Assembly: GCA_030428705.1 (NCBI GenBank)
Contig: JAUIDI010000002.1
Location: 744,001-808,000 of the forward strand
DNA: 64,000 nt
Direction of reading: 5' to 3'
From: Bacteroidia bacterium
Lineage (GTDB): Bacteria > Bacteroidota > Bacteroidia > Flavobacteriales > Flavobacteriaceae
Shown here: in pieces, positions 50,736 to 59,429 of the stretch
Layout: the number at the start of each line of letters is the position of its first letter
Numbering within the stretch: the first letter of the stretch is position 1
Notes under the pieces: generated by a model
The model's database searches: none
Seen by the model: only the letters and a program-made list of their open reading frames with translations
Told to the model about the DNA's origin: nothing
Position numbers and translations under genes: made by a program

Positions 50736-51590
50736 TTATTGATAGGCACGTGCGGTTTGTTTCGAACTCCCCAATCCTTCGATACCCAGTTCTACAACGT
50801 CACCAGGTTTCAGGTATTTAGGCGGGTCAAAACCAAGTCCTACCCCGAAAGGTGTTCCCGTTGAAATAATATCTCCAGGAAGTAAGGTCATAAATTGGCT
50901 AATGTAGCTGACCACTTCCTGTGCATTAAAAATAAAATCATCGGTAGAGCTGTTCTGAACCATCTCGCCATTCAACTTCAACCATAAATTCAGGTTGTTT
51001 GGGTTCGGTATTTCGTCTTTGGTGGCAATGTAAGGCCCGATGGGAGCGAAAGTATCGCATCCTTTACCTTTGCACCATTGGCCTTCTTTTTCAATCTGAA
51101 AGGCTCTTTCACTATAATCGTTGTGCAACACATAACCGGCCACATGGTCGTACGCATTGGCTTCGGAAACATACGAGGCCTTCTTGCCGATTACAATGGC
51201 CAACTCGACCTCCCAATCGGTTTTTTCGCTACCTTTTGGTATTATCAAATCATCATTGGGGCCTACAATAGCCGAAGTCGCCTTAAAGAACAATACCGGT
51301 TCTTTCGGTATGGCCATACCCGACTCGGCAGCATGTTGCGCATAATTCAGGCCCACACAGACAATTTTCGAAGGACGTGTCATAGGAGGGCCCAGACGCA
51401 TATCTTTAGATACTCCCGGACAGCTCTTCATATTCGTTTCCAACCAAGAGGCCAACCTATCTATGCCACCCGTGCCAAAAAAGTTTTCGTCATAGTCCTC
51501 ACCAAAACCGGAAACATCGACCCACGAACCGTCTTCCAGTTCTAGACCCGGTTTTTCATTGCCTTCGTTTCCAAAGCGTATTAATTTCAT
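50736..51590 (-). CDS. FAH-family hydrolase, probable 2,4-diketo-3-deoxy-L-fuconate hydrolase
   Basis: The 284-residue protein has the fumarylacetoacetase-fold C-terminal domain with metal ligands in EVELAIVIG, HNDYSERAFQ and the loop GKGCDTFAPIGPYI, then GDIISTGTPFGVG. The length and N-terminal WVDVSGFGEDYDENFF match the DKDF/ureidoglycolate-lyase-like branch. In the oxidative fucose route it would cleave 2,4-diketo-3-deoxy-L-fuconate to pyruvate and L-lactate. Ten bases separate it from the L-fucose dehydrogenase gene. Confidence 0.85.
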   Translation of the reverse strand: MKLIRFGNEGNEKPGLELEDGSWVDVSGFGEDYDENFFGTGGIDRLASWLETNMKSCPGVSKDMRLGPPMTRPSKIVCVGLNYAQHAAESGMAIPKEPVLFFKATSAIVGPNDDLIIPKGSEKTDWEVELAIVIGKKASYVSEANAYDHVAGYVLHNDYSERAFQIEKEGQWCKGKGCDTFAPIGPYIATKDEIPNPNNLNLWLKLNGEMVQNSSTDDFIFNAQEVVSYISQFMTLLPGDIISTGTPFGVGLGFDPPKYLKPGDVVELGIEGLGSSKQTARAYQ

Positions 51591-51633
51591 GTGTTAATTT
51601 TTATTGTTTTCAATTGGTCACATGTAACCTTTG

Positions 51634-51682
51634 ATGACTAAAATAATCATTGCCTTGAGTATCTAAAGATTATTTTAGTCAT
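51634..51682. repeat. 15-bp inverted repeat inside the L-fucose operon
   Basis: ATGACTAAAATAATC (51634-51648) and GATTATTTTAGTCAT (51668-51682) are perfectly complementary with a 19-base loop. It lies in the 113-base gap between the 51704 SDR and the FAH-family gene. It is A/T-rich and lacks a T run, so it reads more like an operator pair or mRNA structure than a simple terminator. Confidence 0.7.
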
Positions 51683-51703
51683 GTCGGTTTCATGTGTTTA
51701 AGT

Positions 51704-52477
51704 TTAAGCGTTTAATTTAATAAATCCACCATCGATGGGAAAGTCGGTTCCTGTAATGAAAGAAGCTTCGTCAGAGCATAAATATAAGGCCAAATTACCG
51801 ATTTCCTCAGGGATTCCCATTCTTCCGATCGGTTGGGTCTTTGATAATTTGTCGAACATCTCCTTTTCCCGGCCCGGATAATTTTTAGCAATAAATCCAT
51901 CTACAAAAGGGGTATGTACCCTTCCCGGGGAAATACTATTACACCGAATTCCATATTCCAAATAATCCTTGGCCACCGAATAGGTCATCGTAAGCACTGC
52001 GCCTTTTGACATCGCATAGGCAAAACGGTCATTAATACCAACGGTCGCTGCAACAGAAGCCATATTGATAATTACACCTCCCTTTTCTTTCATAAAAGGA
52101 ATGACCGCATGTATGCAATTATAGACACCTTTGATGTTGACCGCATAAATTCGGTCCAGATCAGCTTCCTGTGTCGTTTCTACATTACCAACATGTGCAA
52201 TACCCGCATTATTGACCAAAATGTCTATCGGGCCATCTTCCAAAATAGCCCCGATAACTTTTTTGACCTCTTCATGTTCGGCCACATTACAAGTATGGGC
52301 CATCGCTTTACCCCCTTTTTCGGTTATCTTGGCAACGGTATCATTTGCAAATTCTTCCTGCAATTCCAAAATGTGCACAATAGCACCACTTTCTGCAAGC
52401 GCAAGACAAATGGCCTTGCCGATTCCACTACCTCCGCCCGTTACAATTGCTACTTTGCCCTTTAAACTAAATTTCAT
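51704..52477 (-). CDS. SDR, probable 2-keto-3-deoxy-L-fuconate dehydrogenase
   Basis: The 257-residue SDR has TGGGSGIGKAI, NNAGIAH and the intact catalytic YAMSK (with Ser in NMASVAATVG). Its NSISPGRVHTPFVDGFI region resembles KDF-dehydrogenase and related sugar-acid SDRs. As first gene of the minus-strand fucose operon it would oxidise 2-keto-3-deoxy-L-fuconate for the FAH-family hydrolase. The assignment depends on context. Confidence 0.8.
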   Translation of the reverse strand: MKFSLKGKVAIVTGGGSGIGKAICLALAESGAIVHILELQEEFANDTVAKITEKGGKAMAHTCNVAEHEEVKKVIGAILEDGPIDILVNNAGIAHVGNVETTQEADLDRIYAVNIKGVYNCIHAVIPFMKEKGGVIINMASVAATVGINDRFAYAMSKGAVLTMTYSVAKDYLEYGIRCNSISPGRVHTPFVDGFIAKNYPGREKEMFDKLSKTQPIGRMGIPEEIGNLALYLCSDEASFITGTDFPIDGGFIKLNA

Positions 52478-52780
52478 TTTCGAATATTTTGATACGAACC
52501 TTAATCGAGTTCGACTTAAGAACTTCCTTAAAATTTTTCCTTTTGGAAATGTAAAAAGAAATAATCGAATTTGTTTTTTTGATGGCTACAAATCTTCCTT
52601 TTCGACACGACAAATCGCTTGTGATTTTGTTGGCGATTCAAACCAATGTATTTTGGCTGGCATCCACAAGTTAAAATACTTACATTTACCCTTACACAAT
52701 TTTTTATGCCAGGACATGTAAACTTTGAGAAGTATAAGATGGCAACAAGCTATGCAATAATGTCCACAAAGAAGTAAACT
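52478..52780. other. 303-bp divergent intergenic region
   Basis: No gene is seen. It separates the minus-strand fucose operon and the plus-strand five-gene operon. A -7-like AAACTTTG (52720-52727) faces the plus-strand operon, and a weaker TACATTTC (52553-52546) faces the minus-strand one. No palindrome like the one at 51634 was found here. Confidence 0.45.
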
Positions 52781-53980
52781 ATGAAAATCGCCATGTTGGG
52801 CTCAGGTTTTATAGCCCGTTTTTATGCCGAATCATTACATGCACAGCGACGTATGGACCGTGTCACTATGGTGTATTCGAGAAACGAAGAAAATGCGAAA
52901 CGCTTTGCCAAAGATTATGGGCTGGAGCATTACAGTACTTCGATGGAAGAAGCCATTGCGCACCCCGATGTGGATGTAGTATTGATTTCCCTACCCAACC
53001 ATTTGCACGAGCCGGCGGTATTGGCCTGTGCTAAAGCAAAAAAACACGTCATCTGTACAAAGCCGTTGGGAAGAAATGCCGAAGAGGCCAAACGAATGTT
53101 GGACGCCGTCGAAAACGCCGGAATCTTTGGCGGCTATCTGGAGGATCTTTGTTACACGCCGAAATTCCTGAAATCGATGGAAAGTGTCAAACGCGGTGAT
53201 ATCGGTCGTGTGCTTTGGGCAAAATCCCGCGAAACACACCCCGGTCCGCACAGCGATTGGTTCTGGGACAAGGAAAAATCCGGGGGTGGTGCCATCATCG
53301 ACCTGGGGTGCCATTGTGTGGAGATCAGCCGAAATTTTATTGGAAAAAATATTAAACCTATCGAGGTCATGTGCTGGGCCGATACCCAGGTCCATCCTAT
53401 CGATGCCGAAGATCATGCCATCGGACTTGTAAAATATGCCAATGGCGCTATCGGACAGTTCGAAGTCAGTTGGACGTTCAGGGGAGGAATGGATCTTCGC
53501 GACGAAGTCATGGGTACGGAAGGCACCATTTGGGTCAACAGTTTTTTGCGTACCGGTTTCGAAATGTTCAGCACGGGAAAAGGTGGTGACGGCTACGTTG
53601 CCGAAAAAGCGGAATCAAGTACAGGCTGGTTGTTCCCCGTTGGCGACGAGGCCCACGAACTTGGCTATCCGCACATGTTTACCGATATGTTTACGGCCAT
53701 AGAGGAAGACCGGGAACCGTTGGAAACCTTCTACGACGGTTATGTAGTGAATGCCATTTTGGATGCCGCTTTCAAATCTGCAAAAAGTAAAACATGGGAA
53801 CCTGTCGTTTTAGAGGACTGGCGGGGCGATGAACCTGAAGACAACCAAAAACAATGGCAATCATACGATGACGACCACTATCTCATTAAAGAGGAAATAT
53901 TACCTAATGGAGATGTAACGGTAATCTTAAAACATAAAAAAACAGGGGAAGTCTCTAGTAAAGTTACCTTGGCCCGATAA
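52781..53980 (+). CDS. Gfo/Idh/MocA family oxidoreductase (cytoplasmic)
   Basis: The 399-residue protein starts MKIAMLGSGFIARFYAESLH (Rossmann GxGxxA), has VLISLPNHLHEPA and HVICTKPLGRN in the EKP-loop position (Thr-Lys-Pro), then GGAIIDLGCHCVEISR with a catalytic-type histidine. The C-terminal 40 residues are an extra charged tail. It has no signal peptide. It heads the 52781-57561 operon and probably oxidises a sugar, sugar acid or glycoside with NAD(P). Confidence 0.92.
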   Translation: MKIAMLGSGFIARFYAESLHAQRRMDRVTMVYSRNEENAKRFAKDYGLEHYSTSMEEAIAHPDVDVVLISLPNHLHEPAVLACAKAKKHVICTKPLGRNAEEAKRMLDAVENAGIFGGYLEDLCYTPKFLKSMESVKRGDIGRVLWAKSRETHPGPHSDWFWDKEKSGGGAIIDLGCHCVEISRNFIGKNIKPIEVMCWADTQVHPIDAEDHAIGLVKYANGAIGQFEVSWTFRGGMDLRDEVMGTEGTIWVNSFLRTGFEMFSTGKGGDGYVAEKAESSTGWLFPVGDEAHELGYPHMFTDMFTAIEEDREPLETFYDGYVVNAILDAAFKSAKSKTWEPVVLEDWRGDEPEDNQKQWQSYDDDHYLIKEEILPNGDVTVILKHKKTGEVSSKVTLAR

Positions 53981-54000
53981 CGTTTATAATCGAATAAACC

Positions 54001-54981
54001 ATGAAAAATAAAATCTCAAGACGAAGTGCCATTACTACAGGGCTGAAAGTCAGTGCTGCAGGACTGCTAGGCCTAGGCTTCAACGGCGCAAAGGAAAAAT
54101 CACCTACAGGTGATACAATGGCATCAAAAGCCAAATTGCCTCTACGGGTAAGCTTGAACACTTCAACTTTAATGGCCTACAAACTCCCGGTCGATCAACA
54201 AATCGATTTGGTCGGAAAAGCAGGTTTTAATGGCATTGAACTATGGATGCGCGACATCAAGGCCTATGTAGATGGTGGTGGTAACCTGTTGACCCTAAGG
54301 GAAAAACTCCAAGCCCATAATCTGGTATTGGAGAATATAATTGCATTTTCAGAATGGTGCAGTGAAGATTCGGATAAACGGGAAGAAGCATTGAAATTGA
54401 TGAAATCGGAAATGACGATGGTCGCAGCGCTCGGTGCCAACTATTTTGCCGCCCCCGTTCAGGGAATCGAAAAGATAGACCCGACCAAATACGATGAGTA
54501 TGCCAAACGCTACCGGGCCATATTGGACCTTGGTGATGAAACGGGGGTCGTTCCTGTTATTGAACTTTGGGGTATGGGAGCTTTACATAAGGTTTCCGAT
54601 TGTGCCAAAATAGTCATTGACAGCAAGCATCCGAAGGCAACCATGTTGCTCGATTTCTACCATGTACACCGGGGAGGGAACGATTGGAATACGATCAGCA
54701 CCTTGAACGCCGCAAATTTCCCGGTCATCCACATGAATGATTATCCAGGGAGTCCGGAAGCCGCCTTGTTGACCGATGCCGATCGGGTATTGCCCGGGGA
54801 AGGTGTCTGTCCTTTCAATGACATCTTACCAAAATTATATGCTGCCGGGTTTCGGGGAGGGCTTTCGGTAGAGCTTTTCAATAAGGGTTATTGGGAAACC
54901 ATGGATGCCGAAACACTGCTCAAAAAAAGTTACGATACCACGCGTTCGGCCATAGAAAGTGCATTGCCGAACGTGAAATGA
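54001..54981 (+). CDS. TIM-barrel sugar-phosphate isomerase/epimerase family protein with export signal
   Basis: The 326-residue protein has an N-terminal twin-arginine-like signal (SRRSAITTGLKVSAAGLLGL, arginines 7-8) and a xylose-isomerase-like TIM barrel. Its metal ligands are visible as VIELWGMG (Glu), LLDFYHVHRGG (Asp, His), IHMNDYPG and LSVELFNKGYW (Glu). It follows the Gfo/Idh gene by 20 bases. Export is odd beside apparently cytoplasmic neighbours; the RR motif lacks the usual following FLK, so the signal may be Sec or Tat. Confidence 0.85.
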   Translation: MKNKISRRSAITTGLKVSAAGLLGLGFNGAKEKSPTGDTMASKAKLPLRVSLNTSTLMAYKLPVDQQIDLVGKAGFNGIELWMRDIKAYVDGGGNLLTLREKLQAHNLVLENIIAFSEWCSEDSDKREEALKLMKSEMTMVAALGANYFAAPVQGIEKIDPTKYDEYAKRYRAILDLGDETGVVPVIELWGMGALHKVSDCAKIVIDSKHPKATMLLDFYHVHRGGNDWNTISTLNAANFPVIHMNDYPGSPEAALLTDADRVLPGEGVCPFNDILPKLYAAGFRGGLSVELFNKGYWETMDAETLLKKSYDTTRSAIESALPNVK

Positions 54982-54992
54982 TAGAAACAACC

Positions 54993-55055
54993 ATGTATAA
55001 ACCGATTCGTACCGATCAAGGAAAGTATTATTTCGATACGGCATATCAATATTAG
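54993..55055 (+). other. Mini-ORF of 20 codons between the TIM-barrel and SDR genes
   Basis: ATG 54993 to TAG 55055 encodes MYKPIRTDQGKYYFDTAYQY. It lies 11 bases after the TIM-barrel stop and 17 bases before the SDR start. It could be a translated leader, a short peptide or the remnant of a lost gene. Nothing beyond the open frame supports it. Confidence 0.2.
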
Positions 55056-55072
55056 TTTACATTTCGGAATCA

Positions 55073-55858
55073 ATGGACTTTAAAAATACTTCCTATATCG
55101 TAATGGGCGGTACCACAGGCATGGGACTATCCGCCGCAATCGCCCTAAACGAAAATGGCGCCAATGTGGTGGTCGTAGGCAGAAATCCGGAGAGTTGTAA
55201 AAAGGCGGAGGAAGCTTTAGGGGGCAACTGTATTGCAATCAGTGGCGATGCCACCGAACCCGAAACCATGAAAAAGGCCATTCAAACGGCGCAAGACCAC
55301 TTCGGAAGTATTTCTGGGCTTTTTCATGTTGCCGGAGGCAGTGGACGAAAATGGGGCGACGGCCCGCTGGACAAAATTACCCTGGAAGGTTGGAACAAGA
55401 CCATGGAACTTAACCTGACCTCTATGATGCTTTCCAACCAAGCGATGATCAGTTATTTTCTCGAACATAAAAAAGAAGGCGCAATCCTTAATATGGGATC
55501 CGTATTGGGGTTCTCCCCTTCCCCAAAACATTTTACGACTCACGCCTATGCCGCCTCCAAGTCGGCGATTATCGGTTTCTCGAAATCCATCGCGGCCTAT
55601 TATGCGGAACATAACATCCGTGTAAACGTCATTGCCCCGAGCCTGTTCCTTACCCCTATGGCAAAACGTGCTGCCGAAGATGTGGAAATTCTATCCTTTA
55701 TAAAAACGAAACAACCTTTGGACGGTGGCCGCCCCGGAGCTTCGGAAGATATCAATAATGCCGTATTGATGTTTTTGCATCCCGATTCAAAATTCATTAC
55801 TGGACAGGTTTTAGCAGTGGATGGAGGATGGTCGATAAGCGAAGGGCAATACCAATAA
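55073..55858 (+). CDS. SDR family oxidoreductase
   Basis: The 261-residue SDR has MGGTTGMGLSAAIAL (cofactor loop), HVAGGSGRKWGDG in place of the NNAG block, and intact YAASK after NMGSVLGFSPSP. C-terminal DGGWSISEGQYQ is usual. It is the third protein gene of the operon; the substrate is unknown, but a sugar or sugar acid is likely from the neighbours. Confidence 0.9.
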   Translation: MDFKNTSYIVMGGTTGMGLSAAIALNENGANVVVVGRNPESCKKAEEALGGNCIAISGDATEPETMKKAIQTAQDHFGSISGLFHVAGGSGRKWGDGPLDKITLEGWNKTMELNLTSMMLSNQAMISYFLEHKKEGAILNMGSVLGFSPSPKHFTTHAYAASKSAIIGFSKSIAAYYAEHNIRVNVIAPSLFLTPMAKRAAEDVEILSFIKTKQPLDGGRPGASEDINNAVLMFLHPDSKFITGQVLAVDGGWSISEGQYQ

Positions 55859-55866
55859 ACAACAGG

Positions 55867-56775
55867 ATGGAAAAGCACTATCTTGGAATCGACATTGGCG
55901 GCACGAAAATCAAAATCGTCGTTCTCGATGAAGTTGGCGAAATTCTTGAAAAGAACGAAGTCTTGACCGAAGATGGAAGTGGCGAAGCCGAAATTTGGAA
56001 ACAAAAAATAATAGCCGCTATTCATCAAAAAACGGAACAATATGCCAATGGGAACCCGGCTTTTTTGTATTGCGGCATTTCCGCACCCGGACTTGTAGAT
56101 GCGCAAAACAAGATGACGCTCCATATGCCGGAACGATTGCAGGGTATTGAAAATTTCAATTGGTCCGTTGAACTCGACCGAAATATCAAAGTCATCAATG
56201 ATGGGCACTCCGCCTGCATCGCCGAATACGAATCATTTTATCGTGCCAAAGGGGTACAACATTTTTTGATGCTCACTCTAGGTACGGGCGTGGGCGGTGG
56301 AATTATTATCGATGGAAAGCTATATCAAGGAAATCTACAACGGGCCGGACATGTGGGCCATATGACAGTGGACATGAACGGTCCCCAGACCATGACCAAT
56401 ATGCCCGGAAGTCTGGAACATGCCGTAGGAAACTTTTCGGTTTCCCAACGGACAGAAGGCACTTTCAAAAGCATCCGAGAGTTGGTCAATGCTTATGAAA
56501 ATGGGGATTTAAAAGCCAAAACATGGTGGCTGGAATCCGTTCGCAGACTGGCCGTGGCCTTGGCTTCCTTAACAAATATCCTTTCCCCGGAAATCATTGT
56601 TCTAGGAGGAGGTATCACGGCCGGTGCGGAAGATTCCCTTTTAAAGCCCTTAAAGGAATTCATGTCCGATTACGAATGGCGCCCTAGCGGTCATCGAATT
56701 AAAATCGAAAAAGCAAAATTGGGGGAATATTCCGGGGCCATCGGTGCCGCTTACTACGCTAAAAACAACATATAG
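55867..56775 (+). CDS. ROK family sugar kinase lacking the zinc motif
   Basis: The product starts MEKHYLGIDIGGTKIKIVVL (phosphate loop), has VINDGHSACIAEYES (sugar-binding aspartate), LTLGTGVGGGIIIDG and GHVGHMTVDMNG. The normal CxCGxxGCxE zinc motif of ROK proteins is replaced by TMTNMPGSLEHAVG, with no cysteines. ATG 55867 was chosen because the family's first strand begins there; the open frame from 55828 overlaps the SDR. The 302-residue length is normal. It precedes the SIS gene by 3 bases. Confidence 0.88.
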   Translation: MEKHYLGIDIGGTKIKIVVLDEVGEILEKNEVLTEDGSGEAEIWKQKIIAAIHQKTEQYANGNPAFLYCGISAPGLVDAQNKMTLHMPERLQGIENFNWSVELDRNIKVINDGHSACIAEYESFYRAKGVQHFLMLTLGTGVGGGIIIDGKLYQGNLQRAGHVGHMTVDMNGPQTMTNMPGSLEHAVGNFSVSQRTEGTFKSIRELVNAYENGDLKAKTWWLESVRRLAVALASLTNILSPEIIVLGGGITAGAEDSLLKPLKEFMSDYEWRPSGHRIKIEKAKLGEYSGAIGAAYYAKNNI

Positions 56776-56778
56776 AAA

Positions 56779-57561
56779 ATGAGCCTAACAAAACAATATT
56801 TAGAAAAAGGAAAGGGGATTATTGCCGCAATCGAAAAGCAGGAACCCATTATTCAGGAAGTCGCGGAATTGTTCGCCCGATCCATATTGAACGGCCGCAT
56901 GGTACATCTTTTTGGTTCCGGGCACAGTCGAATAATGGTCGAAGAAATGTGGCCGAGGTATGGCTCGTTCCCGGGGTTTAATCCCATAGTAGAGTTGTCG
57001 CTCTCTTTCCATAATCTTGTGGTGGGCGCCAACGGCCAACGACAGGCCATGTTTCTAGAAAACGTTCCGGGATTGGCGGCCCGCATCTTGCGTAATTTTG
57101 ATACCGATGAAAAAGATACCGCATTGGTCATTTCCTCCAGTGGATGCAATGTCGTTCCTATCGAAATGGCCGAGGAATTTCAAAAACGGAATATCAAAGT
57201 AGTCGCTCTGGTGAGTAAGCTACATTTGGAAGGGAGTTCCTCGAAAAAATCCGATGGCAAAAAATTGACCGACTTCGCGGATTATGTTCTCGATACCGGC
57301 GCGCCCTTGGGCGATGCCATGATCTATCTCGATGGTCTCGATTCTCCAGTTGCGCCCGGATCCACTTTGGGCGGGGTTTTATTGATCAATTCCATCAAAG
57401 CCGAAGTAGCAAGCATTCTCCATAAAAATGGAAAATCACCAAAAGTGCTGAGCAGTGGAAAAATCGTTGGCGAGCAACAAGCGATAGATCTCTTTGAATC
57501 GGCCTATGACGAGCATGCCCATCTGATGGCGAAATTGTACCAAAATATCGGCAAACACTAA
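56779..57561 (+). CDS. SIS-domain sugar isomerase-like protein
   Basis: The 260-residue product has the SIS core: GRMVHLFGSGHSRIMVEEMW, VELSLSFHNLVV and TALVISSSGCNVVPIEMAEE, with the Ser/Thr-rich phosphosugar-binding loop. It resembles the uncharacterised 'sugar isomerase' (SIS_2-type) group, not GlmS or KpsF. With the ROK kinase it could isomerise or sense a sugar phosphate. It is the last gene of the operon, convergent with the TRAP genes 79 bases away. Confidence 0.88.
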   Translation: MSLTKQYLEKGKGIIAAIEKQEPIIQEVAELFARSILNGRMVHLFGSGHSRIMVEEMWPRYGSFPGFNPIVELSLSFHNLVVGANGQRQAMFLENVPGLAARILRNFDTDEKDTALVISSSGCNVVPIEMAEEFQKRNIKVVALVSKLHLEGSSSKKSDGKKLTDFADYVLDTGAPLGDAMIYLDGLDSPVAPGSTLGGVLLINSIKAEVASILHKNGKSPKVLSSGKIVGEQQAIDLFESAYDEHAHLMAKLYQNIGKH

Positions 57562-57640
57562 CAAGCCACCTCAATTCAAAATTACGATCGCTTCTTCGAA
57601 TTAGACCTACAAAAAAAGAATTAGGGGAATATGGATATTT

Positions 57641-58951
57641 TTAATCAATAAGCCCAAAAATTCTGGGCATCCATAGAGAAAGTTCAGGTATATAGGTCAA
57701 CAATAACAGTACTAATACCATTACTCCCAACAAAGGCAACAAAGGTCTGATTACTTTGGTCACGGGCACATTGGCCACACCACTGCCAACGAACAACAAT
57801 GTGCCTACAGGCGGTGTGCATACACCGATACACAGATTCAAAACGATGATCATACCGAACTGCACCGGGTGCATATCTAAAGCCATTACAACAGGAAGGA
57901 ATATGGGCGTAAAAATCAATACCGCAGGGGTCATGTCCATAAAAGTGCCGACAATCAATAAGGTAATATTGATAAACAAGAGTACTAATAACGGATTCTT
58001 TACGGAATCCAGCAGAAAACCGGTAAGGTTCTGTGGAATCGATTCAAAAGAAAACAACCACGACATGGCCATGGAAGTGGAAATCAAGAACATAACTATT
58101 GCGGTTGTTTTGGCACTTTTTAAGAGTATCGGGCGAAAATCGGCAAACTTCAATTGCTTGTTATAAAAGCCCAACAACACGGCATATACTACCGCAATGG
58201 CAGCCGCCTCGGTAGCTGTAAAGACACCTCCGACAATTCCACCAACGACCACGATCAATAAAGTAAGACTCAGAAAAGCTTTGCTAAAGTCACGGAATAC
58301 TTGTTTAAAACCCACACGAGGGGCGCGGGGCAATCCTTTTCTTATGGCATAGACATAGACCATAATCATAATTGCCAGGCCGACCAAGATACCCGGAATG
58401 TATCCGGCGATAAAAAGTGCTGCGACCGAAGCCGTGCCACCACTGGCTAGCGCAAATATAATGAGTACGTTGCTCGGCGGAATTAATAGACCCGTCGTAG
58501 AAGAGGTAATATTCACCGCTGCGCAATATTCCCGTGGGTAACCTTCTTCTTCCATTTTGTCGGTCAAGGTGCTACCGATAGCAGAGGCAGCCGCAATTGC
58601 CGATCCTGAAATCGCACCGAACAACATGGCGGAAATGATGTTCACGAACGCAAGCCCCCCAGGAAAACTTCCTATCAACGATTTGGCAAAAGCAATCAAT
58701 CGGTCAGCGATTCCCCCACGGTTCATTATCTCCCCGGCCAAGATGAAGAACGGAATCGCCAAGAGTGCGAAATTATCGATCCCCGTGGTCATTCGTTGGC
58801 TGATAGTTGTAATCGACGGCATAAAAATCATATTCAAGACCAAGGTCAAGGTAGAGGAAATGCCTATGGCATAAGCGACCGGAACACCATAAGCCAAAAG
58901 GCCAAAAAAGCTAAGAAACAAAACTAAAATGCTGATGGTCTCAATGCTCAT
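57641..58951 (-). CDS. TRAP transporter large permease (DctM family)
   Basis: The 436-residue protein has about twelve membrane helices and the DctM motifs LLAIPFFILAGEIMNRGGIADRL-type region, FGAISGSAIAAASAIGS, LIPPSNVLIIF and the C-terminal LNLCIGVCTPPVGTLLF. It couples substrate uptake to sodium. It overlaps the small permease gene by 11 bases, and the linked SDR and Gfo/Idh genes suggest a sugar acid substrate rather than a C4-dicarboxylate. Confidence 0.93.
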   Translation of the reverse strand: MSIETISILVLFLSFFGLLAYGVPVAYAIGISSTLTLVLNMIFMPSITTISQRMTTGIDNFALLAIPFFILAGEIMNRGGIADRLIAFAKSLIGSFPGGLAFVNIISAMLFGAISGSAIAAASAIGSTLTDKMEEEGYPREYCAAVNITSSTTGLLIPPSNVLIIFALASGGTASVAALFIAGYIPGILVGLAIMIMVYVYAIRKGLPRAPRVGFKQVFRDFSKAFLSLTLLIVVVGGIVGGVFTATEAAAIAVVYAVLLGFYNKQLKFADFRPILLKSAKTTAIVMFLISTSMAMSWLFSFESIPQNLTGFLLDSVKNPLLVLLFINITLLIVGTFMDMTPAVLIFTPIFLPVVMALDMHPVQFGMIIVLNLCIGVCTPPVGTLLFVGSGVANVPVTKVIRPLLPLLGVMVLVLLLLTYIPELSLWMPRIFGLID

Positions 58952-59429
58952 TCGAGGTCGTATTAAAAGTTTTTCGAAAATGGTATAAGGAAAAGAAAAT
59001 AATTATGGCCCCACTTATGGGAACGATAGCATACACAAACCCAAGAGGAATGTTCAACGCAGGGGATATTTGGCCCAATGTCAATGTCGTATACACCAAG
59101 TTGCCGCCTCCGATAATCATTACGACAAGGGCAAACAAGGCCATGATAATTTGGATGATACGTTGCCTTTTGAACCTTTTTTTCTTGGGAAGTTTCGAAA
59201 GTAAAAAATCCATCGAAAGGTGCCCTTCTTCCTGTCCATTGATATAGGCGGCGCCCAGAACGGTCAGCCAGATCAAGGCAAACCGTGCAAACTCTTCGGT
59301 AAATGAACTTGACCGCCCCACCACATACCGTGATACTACCTGCCAAACCACATCGAGTACCAAAAGGCCGAAGATTATCACCAAAAATGACTCGATAAGC
59401 TTATTCAAAAGGCGATACGTTCGTTGCAT
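58941..59429 (-). CDS. TRAP transporter small permease (DctQ family)
   Basis: The 162-residue protein has four membrane helices with the DctQ pattern VVWQVVSRYVVGRSSSFTEE and FARFALIWLTVLGAAYINGQ. Its start shares one base with the stop of the binding-protein gene at 59429, and its end overlaps the large permease start. Confidence 0.92.
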   Translation of the reverse strand: MQRTYRLLNKLIESFLVIIFGLLVLDVVWQVVSRYVVGRSSSFTEEFARFALIWLTVLGAAYINGQEEGHLSMDFLLSKLPKKKRFKRQRIIQIIMALFALVVMIIGGGNLVYTTLTLGQISPALNIPLGFVYAIVPISGAIIIFFSLYHFRKTFNTTSNEH

